A stretch of 14,479 nucleotides of DNA from JBGPYB01 sp041493035. GTDB taxonomy: Bacteria; Acidobacteriota; Vicinamibacteria; Fen-336. The translations under genes and the position numbers were made by a program. Below, piece after piece: positions 7,275 through 13,515 of this stretch. The notes under the pieces are model-generated. The model was not told the DNA's origin. It searched no databases and saw nothing but the letters and a program-made list of their open reading frames with translations. Within the stretch, counting starts at the first letter, position 1. Every line of letters starts with the position of its first letter. The DNA lies in contig JBGPYB010000118.1 of NCBI GenBank assembly GCA_041493035.1, positions 1 through 14,479 on the forward strand. The letters are read 5' to 3'.

Positions 7275-8255
7275 TCAGCGACCGTTGATCGTGATACCGC
7301 CCCCGCTCGAGCGGACGTGGAGCAGCGCCCCACCACCGTGGACCTTGCCGTGCAGGCTGTCGGACGAGATGCGTCCCTGGACCGTCACCGGCAGATCGCA
7401 GTGGACGGAGCCACTCGAGGTGCTGGCATCGACGTCGATGCCGGCCGCCGGGTCGAGCGTGGCCACGATCCCACCACCCGAGGAGTCGAGATCTCCACCC
7501 TTCGCGTTGCCCGCAGCGAAGAGCACCCGCACCGGACCCCCGGAGCTGCTGGCCTTCACCCGACCCCCGGCCTCTTGTATCTCCACGCCACCGCCGCTGC
7601 TGCTCGCGTTGACGTCGCCCGAGACGGCCTTGAGGGTGATGCCGCCGCCGCTGCTCTCGGCGTAGACGGAACCGCCGATGCTCTCGGCGCGCACGCCGCC
7701 GCCCGAGCTTTCGAGGCGCACCGCGCCCTGCACCACTCGCACCTCGACTCCACCGCCGCTGCTCGAGAGGCCCACGTCGCCATGCACCTCAGCCACCTTG
7801 ATGCCCCCACCCGAGCTGTTCGCCTTGACAGTTGCGTCGAGTGAGGAGAGATCGATTCCACCGCCCGAAGTCCCAATGTCCACCGGCGTCGCACGCGGGA
7901 CCTCGACCGCGATGTGCACGTTCCCCCGGAACTGCTTGAACCAGCTCAGAAGGCCTTTCTCCCTGGGCTCCACCACCATCTTGAGCTGGCCCCCGGCCTG
8001 CTCGAAGCGAAAGTCAAAGCGCTCGCCCAGATCCCCGCGGTCCGAGGTCACGAGGATGGAGGCTTGACGCCCCTCGACCCCCCGCAGCGCGACCTCGCCG
8101 ACGGCGGAAGAGAGCACAAACCGGTCGCCCGCCGCCATGTCGAACTTCTTCTCCAGGCGAAACGGCTCGCCCGACGCCGACCCAACGGCAAACAGGGTGA
8201 CCAAGAACGCTGCGGCACCGACCTTCCGCGGTTGTACCTGCACGAGGCCCTCCAT
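7275..8255 (-). CDS. Exported DUF4097-type beta-helix repeat protein
   Basis: A 326-residue protein with a signal peptide (hydrophobic core about residues 13-26, cleavage near SASG). Residues 30-120 form a beta-rich entry domain. From residue 129 onward SSGGG blocks recur, as in DUF4097/adhesin-like solenoids. The serine before the glycines falls at 130, 148, 166, 184, 202, 220 and 238: an exact 18-residue period, then two looser copies at 259 and about 318. Half-way through most units a G-(D/A/S)-V pattern marks a second strand, so each unit is probably two beta strands. The family has no known enzymatic activity; roles at the cell surface or in membrane-stress modules are discussed for relatives. 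The annotated start is ATG 8255, but GGAGGG at 8248-8253 points to GTG 8243 as a likely alternative. It is convergent with the amidohydrolase remnant and divergent from the HTH gene. Confidence 0.88.
   Translation of the reverse strand: MEGLVQVQPRKVGAAAFLVTLFAVGSASGEPFRLEKKFDMAAGDRFVLSSAVGEVALRGVEGRQASILVTSDRGDLGERFDFRFEQAGGQLKMVVEPREKGLLSWFKQFRGNVHIAVEVPRATPVDIGTSGGGIDLSSLDATVKANSSGGGIKVAEVHGDVGLSSSGGGVEVRVVQGAVRLESSGGGVRAESIGGSVYAESSGGGITLKAVSGDVNASSSGGGVEIQEAGGRVKASSSGGPVRVLFAAGNAKGGDLDSSGGGIVATLDPAAGIDVDASTSSGSVHCDLPVTVQGRISSDSLHGKVHGGGALLHVRSSGGGITINGR
7530..7871 (-). repeat. Seven 54-bp coding repeats (SSGGG solenoid)
   Basis: The codons for residues 129-242 of the DUF4097-type protein repeat with an exact 54-bp period, seen on the plus strand as recurring ccgccgctgct-like blocks. 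The glycine/serine codons are strongly conserved between units while the intervening residues vary, so this is a diverged protein repeat rather than a recent tandem duplication or a CRISPR array. Confidence 0.8.
8248..8253 (-). promoter_or_regulatory. Ribosome site that may shift the DUF4097 gene start to GTG 8243
   Basis: GGAGGG lies inside the first codons of the longest frame. No ribosome site precedes ATG 8255, so translation more likely begins at the GTG at 8243. The signal peptide is unaffected. Confidence 0.4.
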
Positions 8256-8374
8256 TTGTGATTAGAACGCAGGGAAAGACCCAAAAGTTGCATTCATTTG
8301 TGCTTGGCTGCCCCCGTGCAGCTCGCCCCACCTCACCCCTTCGCAAAGGGTCATTGCAAAGCATTTGGCTGCTT

Positions 8375-8402
8375 CTTCCATGGACCTTCCGGGCGCTATA
8401 CT
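8375..8402 (+). promoter_or_regulatory. Candidate sigma-70 promoter of the HTH gene
   Basis: TATACT at 8397-8402 is a good -10 box, preceded 16 bases upstream by CTTCCA (8375-8380), a partial -35 match. It lies about 70 bp before the HTH start, in the 217-bp divergent space. GCAAAG occurs twice 13 bp apart (8343-8348 and 8356-8361) just upstream, possible operator half-sites. All of this is by eye. Confidence 0.35.
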
Positions 8403-8472
8403 GCGTTCTTGACAGTCCTGATTCGGCCCGATGGAGGTGTGTACTCGTTTGTCATGCGGGCCAAGGCGTGTC

Positions 8473-8853
8473 ATGAGTGACGCGGGGATCCTGACCGTCG
8501 ACGACATCGCCGCCTTCCTGCGAGTCACGCCAACTCAGGTGCGAGAACTGCTCGACGCTGGGGAGCTCGCGGGGTTCAAGGTGGCGGGCGCATGGAGAGT
8601 TCCCACTGCCGCCGTCACCGAGTACCTTCGTCGCGGGATGGAGGCCGCACAGTTGCAAGCACTGTCCCGTGGGTTGACTGACCCCAGAGCTTGGGCGAAG
8701 GCGCTCGCGGGCACCCCAGAATTGCGAGCCGCGCTCGAAGCTCAGAACTTTGGTGAGGGTACTCTTGGCGCGTTCCTCAAGGATGCTCTGCGGCAGGTCG
8801 AACTTGAGAGCAAGGCCGACAACGTCGTTCTGTTCAAGCCGAAGCCCGAATGA
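8473..8853 (+). CDS. Excisionase-type helix-turn-helix DNA-binding protein
   Basis: A 126-residue protein starting at ATG 8473 (MSDAG), with a weak AAGG six bases ahead. Earlier in-frame codons at 8431 and 8449 exist but add a non-conserved, Cys-rich lead. Residues 7-52 match the MerR-like HTH_17/excisionase domain: LTVDDIAAFL, then VRELLDAGELAGFKV, then WRVP and a closing helix ending EYLRR. Proteins of this kind bind DNA as recombination directionality factors or as small transcription regulators. The rest (55-126) is mostly helical and ends in a basic KPKPE tail; I do not recognise it. There is no integrase nearby, so a regulator is more likely than a true Xis. It opens the accessory block and is divergent from the DUF4097 gene. 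Confidence 0.8.
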   Translation: MSDAGILTVDDIAAFLRVTPTQVRELLDAGELAGFKVAGAWRVPTAAVTEYLRRGMEAAQLQALSRGLTDPRAWAKALAGTPELRAALEAQNFGEGTLGAFLKDALRQVELESKADNVVLFKPKPE

Positions 8854-8962
8854 GCCGCCCTGCGGAGGGGCCGAATAGCAACTAATGCAGCTGACGTCCG
8901 CGTATGGCCAGGCCGAGCGCGGCCCTCGCGGCTGACCCGGGTGTTGGGCATGAGGAGGGAGC

Positions 8963-9433
8963 GTGGGTTTGCGGGCCATCCTTGGGCTGGATCTGGCCGG
9001 CAAGCTCAAGGGACTCACGCTGCGATACAAGGGGAACGTCCATGAGTTCGACCATCGGCGCGTTCTCTGCACCGTCTCGGAAGGGCGACACGGCCAGAGC
9101 TACGCCTCAGCGTGCGCATTCTGTAGTGATCCTTCAGCGACCGGCTTCGATGTTCGACCCATCGCCTGGTTCTACATGTCTCCAATCTTCAAATCCCGGG
9201 TCGAGGCAGCGGCCCATCTTGAGGCTCAGATTCACCGAGCCACAAAGCGTCATCCCGAGACCAAGTTCTTCCGTCAGAGAGCTGCCGAAGGCGGCGCAGT
9301 CATACTCGAGTACTGCCAGAATGGAATCTGGTATCGGGCGGAGGCACTTCCGACTTTTCGCAATTGCCAGGGCTGCGGCAGAGAGGTCGCAGGCGACATG
9401 TGTACGCACTGTGGCGAGCCTTGCGCCTGGTAA
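8963..9433 (+). CDS. Orphan cysteine-rich putative zinc-ribbon protein
   Basis: A 156-residue protein. GTG 8963 is preceded by a strong GAGGAGGGA at 8952-8960, which supports the start although the spacing is short. The first 60 residues are beta-rich and carry Cys36 and a CAFC pair (Cys51, Cys54). The C-terminus is a compact zinc-ribbon-like motif, CQGC at 135-138 and CTHC at 147-150, with a further Cys154 two residues from the end. Residues 76-108 are helical and charged. I do not recognise the family and see no catalytic motif. Treble-clef or ribbon ends like this often bind nucleic acid or protein. It lies 109 bp after the HTH gene and 57 bp before the PIN-like gene. Third codon positions contain more A/T than in the molybdenum-hydroxylase genes. 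Confidence 0.7.
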   Translation: MGLRAILGLDLAGKLKGLTLRYKGNVHEFDHRRVLCTVSEGRHGQSYASACAFCSDPSATGFDVRPIAWFYMSPIFKSRVEAAAHLEAQIHRATKRHPETKFFRQRAAEGGAVILEYCQNGIWYRAEALPTFRNCQGCGREVAGDMCTHCGEPCAW

Positions 9434-9478
9434 CGGCGGCCTAGAAACTTGAGCTGCCGGGGTCCTCGGCCGGCCTCC

Positions 9479-9484
9479 GAGGAG
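9479..9484 (+). promoter_or_regulatory. Ribosome site deciding the PIN-like gene start
   Basis: GAGGAG ends six bases before ATG 9491. It favours this start over a TTG at 9449 that would add 14 poorly structured residues. Confidence 0.6.
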
Positions 9485-9490
9485 CGACTC

Positions 9491-10342
9491 ATGATGCGGT
9501 TTGACGGCGACCGCTGCTTTGCTGAGCTGAGGGGCCGGTACGCGATCTACCTGGATACAGACTCGCTGGTTGAACTCGCCAAGGGGCCCGCGCCGCGACG
9601 CGAGCGGCTTCTGTCTGCTCTGGGGCGGCGCGGGACCCTCCTGTTTTCGCTGACGAGCGCGGTCGAGGTGGGCGGGTTGCAGGGCGGGTCGGCCGCGGCT
9701 GCCACCTCCTTCCTGAGCGCCATTGGCCCTCACTGGGTGCCTCTTGAGATGAGCCCCTGGCCGGTCATGGAGCGCGAGCGGGCCGGTGCGGTCGACGTGG
9801 GTCCGGTATCGGAGTGGTTCATGAAAGCATTCGTGCAGCAGCGTATGAAGGACCTCTCCCGCACGGCCGGCATTCTCGATCTGTCGGCAGGCAGCTTCTT
9901 CGATCTCGGTGCTGTTGTTGCGTGGTCACAGACCGAACGAGAGGGTATCAGGGCTGAGCAAGACGCAATGGATCATGCCGTCAAGGAGGCGGTCGGTCGC
10001 TTTCGGGCGTCCTACGATGCTGAGCCAGCGTCGCTCGATCGCCTGCTACCCCCAATACCATTCCACCCGAGGGCGCGCACCACTTTCGTCTTGACGCACC
10101 TTCTCCGTACTCTCGTGCTTGAGGCGAAGTCGCATCAGCTCAAACGGAACGACGCCCTGGACTTCTGCCATGCTGTACTCGCGACTGCCTATGGGAGTCT
10201 TGCCACGTTGGACAAGGCGTGGAAACGTCGCGTCGGCACGCTGCCCCAACCCTGCCGCGTGGCTCGGGTATTCTATCGGCCTGAGCTCGAGCAGCTGGTC
10301 TCCATGTTGGAAGCTCTAGTGGCGCTGGAACCAACCGACTAG
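9491..10342 (+). CDS. PIN-like domain protein, putative nuclease
   Basis: A 283-residue protein. The N-terminus has a beta strand ending in acidic residues, AIYLDTDSLVELAK (Asp22, Asp24), as in PIN nucleases, and SLTSAVEV with Glu59 matches the second acidic position. After a long middle region, KRNDALDFCHAVLATAYGS followed by TLDK (Asp221, Asp224, Asp241) resembles the PIN C-terminal 'ND..D......  .  ..D' pattern. PIN domains coordinate Mg or Mn with such acids to cut RNA. Typical VapC toxins are about 130 residues; here roughly 150 extra residues (60-210, mostly helical) sit between the two halves. No antitoxin gene of the usual size adjoins it. The metallophosphoesterase gene begins 40 bp downstream. 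The PIN assignment is by motif only, and I am moderately sure of it. Confidence 0.65.
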   Translation: MMRFDGDRCFAELRGRYAIYLDTDSLVELAKGPAPRRERLLSALGRRGTLLFSLTSAVEVGGLQGGSAAAATSFLSAIGPHWVPLEMSPWPVMERERAGAVDVGPVSEWFMKAFVQQRMKDLSRTAGILDLSAGSFFDLGAVVAWSQTEREGIRAEQDAMDHAVKEAVGRFRASYDAEPASLDRLLPPIPFHPRARTTFVLTHLLRTLVLEAKSHQLKRNDALDFCHAVLATAYGSLATLDKAWKRRVGTLPQPCRVARVFYRPELEQLVSMLEALVALEPTD

Positions 10343-10382
10343 CAAACACTTGAAACGGACAGCGCAACTGAGGTCGGAACAG

Positions 10383-11177
10383 ATGAAGCTTGCTTGGGTC
10401 ACCGACATCCACCTCGATTTTCTCGGAGAGGCTGGGATCGCGCGCTTCTGTGACAGCATCAAGGACGCAGGGCCCGACGGCGTTCTCGTGGGCGGCGACA
10501 TCGCGGTCGCGGAGAGTCTTGAAGGGACGCTGCGCGCGATGGAGCGGCAGATCGACAAGCCGATTTGGTTCGTCCTCGGCAACCACGACTTCTACGGTGC
10601 CAGTGTCGCAGCCATACGCGAACGCGCCGTTGCCCTGTCCCAGCAAGGGCGTACGGTCTGGCTCGGCGCGGTGGATGCGGTAGACCTGACACCGCGGACT
10701 GCGCTGGTGGGGCACGATGGCTGGGGAGATGCGCGGCTCGGAGATCATGCCGGCTCCAACGTCGTCCTCAACGACTTCTTCCGGATCGCCGACCTCCTTG
10801 GGGCGGACAAGGCCCAGTTGGCTCGAGTGCTCGGCCAACTTGGGGAAGAATCGGCCTCGCATCTGCGACGCGTGCTACCTGAGGCGCTCGAGCGTTTCGA
10901 GCAGGTCTTGGTCCTGACCCACGTGCCACCGTTTCGCGAGGCCTGCTGGCACGAGGGCCGAATCTCTGGCGATGACTACCTCCCCTATTTCGCGTGCAAA
11001 GCGACAGGGGACGTTCTGCTTGAAGCGGCTTTGCATCGCCCCGAGCGGCTCGTGACCGTGCTTTGCGGCCACACGCATTCGGCCGGAGAGTACCGGCCGC
11101 TGCCCAACCTGCGCGTCATCACGGGCGCAGCAGAGTATGGAAGGCCGTTGATCCAGTGGCCGCTGCTGGAGGCCTGA
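10383..11177 (+). CDS. Calcineurin-like metallophosphoesterase
   Basis: A 264-residue protein from ATG 10383, with GAGG about nine bases upstream. It has the complete metallophosphoesterase signature in order: DIH (Asp8, His10), GGD (Asp39), GNHD (Asn67, His68), the single His180 in THVPPF, and GHTH (His230, His232). These bind two metals and hydrolyse phosphomono- or diesters. There is no signal peptide, so it acts in the cytoplasm. Residues 112-175 hold an insertion (GWGDARLGDH and a helical stretch) that may define the substrate pocket. The family includes nucleases, cyclic-nucleotide phosphodiesterases and protein phosphatases, and the substrate cannot be told here. It is closely spaced after the PIN-like gene, so the two are probably cotranscribed, which hints at a shared nucleic-acid role. 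Confidence 0.9.
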   Translation: MKLAWVTDIHLDFLGEAGIARFCDSIKDAGPDGVLVGGDIAVAESLEGTLRAMERQIDKPIWFVLGNHDFYGASVAAIRERAVALSQQGRTVWLGAVDAVDLTPRTALVGHDGWGDARLGDHAGSNVVLNDFFRIADLLGADKAQLARVLGQLGEESASHLRRVLPEALERFEQVLVLTHVPPFREACWHEGRISGDDYLPYFACKATGDVLLEAALHRPERLVTVLCGHTHSAGEYRPLPNLRVITGAAEYGRPLIQWPLLEA

Positions 11178-11491
11178 CGCTCTACCGTCTTGGCTCCGCG
11201 TGAAGATGACAGGCGGATTCTAGCCCGGATTATTCACCAGGGGCTCTGAGCGGCCTGAGGCGCGCCACCTTGAAAGACCGGGTCCACACTGGGCTTCACC
11301 AAGCACCACCTCTCCAAACTTCTCAACGATTCCAACGCGGTCCCGAAGCGCGCAGGCTCGGTCAGAGGGGCTCCGATCTCCACGTCGGCCGCCGCTGTTG
11401 GACTCTCAGGCCGTCAGGTTTGCACAAGGCGATCTCCACGGACCGGCCGAGGGACCTGCTATCCTGACCTTCCCATTTGGTTGGAGCTCGA
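11178..11491. other. Gene-free stretch with possible insertion-sequence end
   Basis: About 314 bp with no convincing gene. At 11219-11240 the sequence TAGCCCGGATTATTCACC resembles, from memory, the conserved end of IS1380-like elements; no transposase or second end is visible here. Around 11292-11390 one plus frame reads like a short helical fragment (TKHHLSKLLND) but is closed by a stop just upstream. TATCCT at 11460-11465 may be a -10 box for the next gene. Confidence 0.3.
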
Positions 11492-12355
11492 ATGAAGTCT
11501 TCGGTGTCCGTGAGAGTTGGTCTGTTGAGCTTGGGGCTTCTCGGCTGGGTCCTGTCCTCCGCTGGCCACCCGCTGCTGCAGGAGGGCGGAGAGCAGCAGG
11601 CTCACGTCGTCGCGCGCTTGGTTCCTGCAGGATTGTGGCCATTCCCGGCCCTGAAGTGGACGGCGCGTTCTCCGCCTGATGGGCCAGTGGCTGGTGGTCC
11701 TCGGTGGGCACCCCTCGGACGTTCACCATCAGGGCAAGTGATGGTTGAATGGCCAACCGGTTTCGCGAGGCATGTTACCGTCGACTTGATCTCAACGCTC
11801 GTCGTATTTCGTGGGAAGCTACTGTTGAATTCGGGAGAGCCGCGAGTGCTTGGGCCGCTGTCCTATGCGGCGGTCGCTGGAGGTGGTTTCAATCTGAGTT
11901 GCGAGGAAGGCCATTGCGTCTTCTATTGGTTCCCGAGCGGTACTCTTCTTGGAGTCGTGCGGGATGGCTCTGCTCCTCGAGCGGAAGAAGCACAGGGCAG
12001 TTCGGCGCAGGTACTCATCCAGGACCTCGCAACGATGCCGCGTCACCCGCTCAAGCGAAAGCCGGCGGTCGAGCTTACGAAGCGAGTCGGCCCGCTCAAT
12101 CTGGAGCGGGCGATCGTTCAGAAATGGCGGGAGGGTCAGGAGGTCACCGAGGCTGACAGCCTTCTCTCTGGAAGTGGCCTCGTCCTTTCGGGCACTGTTC
12201 TCTTCGGGATTGCGGAGGAGCAGCCTCTTAGCCTCTCAGCAGGATCGTACTTCGAGTTGCCTTCCACCAGCAGCCAGTTTCGGGCAAAGTGCGCCACCGA
12301 GGAGTGCCTGCTCCTGACAAGCTGCGATCGTGAAGGCTGTAACGTCGAAGACTAG
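11492..12355 (+). CDS. Exported bicupin-like protein (DUF4437/ChrR-cupin type), degenerate
   Basis: A 287-residue protein with a GGAG five to six bases before ATG 11492 and a signal peptide (core LLSLGLLGWVL, likely cleavage near residue 25). Two cupin-like halves can be made out. The first, about 82-150, has LISTLVVFRGKLLL then LGPLSYAAVAGG and a CEEGHCVFYWF end. The second, about 214-280, has GLVLSGTVLF then LSLSAGSYFELPS and a matching CATEECLLLTS end. This repeats the pattern of secreted DUF4437/ChrR-type bicupins. Those proteins usually have His pairs for metal binding; here the expected His positions are largely replaced, with only His94 and His141 near the first half. Paired cysteines (137/142 and 267/272) could form disulfides instead. 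Binding rather than catalysis is plausible. The family call is moderate. Confidence 0.65.
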   Translation: MKSSVSVRVGLLSLGLLGWVLSSAGHPLLQEGGEQQAHVVARLVPAGLWPFPALKWTARSPPDGPVAGGPRWAPLGRSPSGQVMVEWPTGFARHVTVDLISTLVVFRGKLLLNSGEPRVLGPLSYAAVAGGGFNLSCEEGHCVFYWFPSGTLLGVVRDGSAPRAEEAQGSSAQVLIQDLATMPRHPLKRKPAVELTKRVGPLNLERAIVQKWREGQEVTEADSLLSGSGLVLSGTVLFGIAEEQPLSLSAGSYFELPSTSSQFRAKCATEECLLLTSCDREGCNVED

Positions 12356-12487
12356 CTGAGTGCCTCGTCGATGTCTGCCGTTTTCCAGGTAGGGGAAGCT
12401 CGCCAGGATTTCCGCGCGCGTCTGGCCGGCGGTAAGCAGGCCCAGGAGACGGGACACGGGCAAGCCCCGGCTTATGACAGCCGTCAT
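12352..12487 (-). pseudogene. Remnant of a DUF433 antitoxin-like gene, frameshifted
   Basis: The minus strand from ATG 12487 reads ISRGLPVSRLLGLLTAGQ, then TRAEILASFPYLE, the core of a DUF433 domain (winged-HTH antitoxin family, usual pattern 'G.R.PV...L..LAAG.....IL..YP.L...DI..AL'). After YLE the frame breaks. Removing one base from the T-run at 12381-12384 restores ETADIDEAL, followed at once by a stop at 12352-12354 that overlaps the cupin stop codon. The N-terminal strand of the domain is missing. DUF433 proteins are about 75-110 residues and pair with PIN or DUF5615 toxins; no partner toxin adjoins it. It is therefore a relic, not a working antitoxin. Confidence 0.65.
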
Positions 12488-12565
12488 AACACGCGCGTCC
12501 CGGCCGGCCCAGGATGCGAGCGTGGCTCCGCCTCTACGGGCACACACAGCCAGGCGAGAGGCCTC

Positions 12566-12573
12566 AGGAGGAG
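12566..12573 (+). promoter_or_regulatory. Ribosome binding site of the fasciclin gene
   Basis: AGGAGGAG is followed by GTG-ATG-ATG. Spacing from AGGAGG is best for the second ATG (12579, seven bases) and acceptable for the first (12576). Confidence 0.6.
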
Positions 12574-12575
12574 TG

Positions 12576-13070
12576 ATGATGAAAGATCGGGTTCGGCGAT
12601 TCGTGCCCTTGACGTTGGGCGTCGCGCTCGGTGCCCTGCTCGTGTCGGCGGCGCCCGCGGCCGCCCAGCCGAAGGACGTGGTCGATACGGCGCTGGCCGC
12701 CGGGACCTTCAAGACGCTCGCGACGGCGCTGCAAGCGGCCGGGCTGGTCGAGACGCTGAAGGGCCCGGGACCCTTCACCGTCTTCGCGCCCACCGACGAC
12801 GCGTTCGCCAAGATACCCAAGGCCGATCTGGACGCGCTCTTGAAGGACAAAGCGAAGCTCACCGCCGTGCTGAGCTATCACGTCTTCGCGGGCAACGCCA
12901 ACTCGGCGGACCTCAAGGCGCTCAAGGACCTCAGCACCGTTCAAGGCGGCCGGATCAAGATCGACGCCAGCAAGGGACTGAAGGTCGACAACGCGACGGT
13001 GATCAAGGCCGACGTGCCCGCGAGCAACGGGACAATCCACGTCATCGACACGGTGTTGATGCCGAAGTAG
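12576..13070 (+). CDS. Exported fasciclin (FAS1) domain protein
   Basis: A 164-residue protein made of a signal peptide and one FAS1 domain. The signal has the basic KDRVRR start, the LGVALGALLVSA core and a cleavage near APAAAQ (30-31). The FAS1 domain spans 33-164, with the H1 motif FTVFAPTDDAF at 67-77, the conserved YH at 101-102, and the H2 motif NGTIHVIDTVLMP at 151-163. The length is typical of bacterial single-domain FAS1 proteins. These are secreted and mediate adhesion or matrix binding; no enzymatic role is known. It has its own strong ribosome site and very high G+C, like the flanking genes and unlike the block from 8.4 to 12.4 kb. It converges with the globin gene with 8 bp between stops. 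Confidence 0.92.
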   Translation: MMKDRVRRFVPLTLGVALGALLVSAAPAAAQPKDVVDTALAAGTFKTLATALQAAGLVETLKGPGPFTVFAPTDDAFAKIPKADLDALLKDKAKLTAVLSYHVFAGNANSADLKALKDLSTVQGGRIKIDASKGLKVDNATVIKADVPASNGTIHVIDTVLMPK

Positions 13071-13078
13071 GGGAGGCT

Positions 13079-13489
13079 CTAGTACCGCTCGCGCATGTAG
13101 TTCGCGCCGACGGCGAGGGTCTCGCGCCAGGCGGACTCGACCTCCGGGGAGAACAGCGGGTCGTGGGTGCGCGCCGTCTCGACGAGGCAGCCGATCCACA
13201 GGTCGTAGAGCTCGGGGCGGATGTCGAGGTCGTGCCGGCTGTGGCGCTCCGCCAGCCGCGGCAGCGCTCCCCGGGCCGGGCTTCCCTCCCCGCCCTGAAC
13301 GGCCACCGCGACCACGTAGAGCGAGTCTTCGAGCATCCGGACCTGTCGCTTCATGTCCACCCCGCGGAATTTTTCCGCGACTTCCTCTGAGGAGCCGACG
13401 AAGCGGACGTAGAAGTCATCCAGAAACCCGGGAGTGGCGAGGCAGCGCTTCAGGCTGTGCAGGAAGGCGTCCGTCGCTGGGGTCGACAC
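13079..13489 (-). CDS. Single-domain globin
   Basis: A 136-residue protein starting at GTG 13489. The helix pattern and motifs are globin-like: FLDDFYVRFV (A/B helices), EKFRGVDMKRQVRMLEDSL (C-E region, with Gln49 a possible distal residue), LAERHSRHDLDI with His83 as probable proximal haem ligand, RPELYDLWIGCLVETA, and a C-terminal helix through AWRETLAVGANYM. The length fits single-domain haemoglobins without a reductase domain. Such proteins bind O2 or NO, or act as sensors when fused; this one is not fused. It lies 26 bp downstream of the FAD oxidoreductase gene on the same strand and is probably cotranscribed, so it may supply or scavenge oxygen near that enzyme; that link is inference. 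No export signal is present. Confidence 0.85.
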   Translation of the reverse strand: MSTPATDAFLHSLKRCLATPGFLDDFYVRFVGSSEEVAEKFRGVDMKRQVRMLEDSLYVVAVAVQGGEGSPARGALPRLAERHSRHDLDIRPELYDLWIGCLVETARTHDPLFSPEVESAWRETLAVGANYMRERY

Positions 13490-13515
13490 GATGCCATGAT
13501 AGTGCAGGTTGGCCC

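Noticed and set aside
6733..7665. 310-codon plus-strand frame spanning the scar region
   Set aside because: It runs through the ThuA leader, the amidohydrolase remnant out of frame and the DUF4097 gene antisense, with no coherent domain.
7530..7871. Regular 54-bp periodicity as a CRISPR array or minisatellite
   Set aside because: The period is a multiple of three inside a secreted protein's reading frame, with variable residues at strand positions. It is a protein solenoid repeat.
8409..8414. TTGACA as a -35 box for the HTH gene
   Set aside because: A perfect -35 consensus, but no acceptable -10 lies 16-18 bases downstream. The TATACT at 8397 is upstream of it.
8855..8880. Possible terminator hairpin after the HTH gene
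   Set aside because: The stem is only four base pairs and no T-tract follows.
11292..11390. Short helical coding fragment (TKHHLSKLLND)
   Set aside because: A stop lies just upstream, no start or ribosome site is present, and the fragment is too short to assign.
12236..12862. 208-codon minus-strand frame containing the DUF433-like core
   Set aside because: Only about 45 residues in the middle match DUF433. The rest is antisense to the fasciclin and cupin genes, so the long frame is not a gene.
12371..13390. 339-codon plus-strand frame across the fasciclin and globin genes
   Set aside because: Out-of-frame shadow of two well-supported genes; very Arg/Gly-rich.
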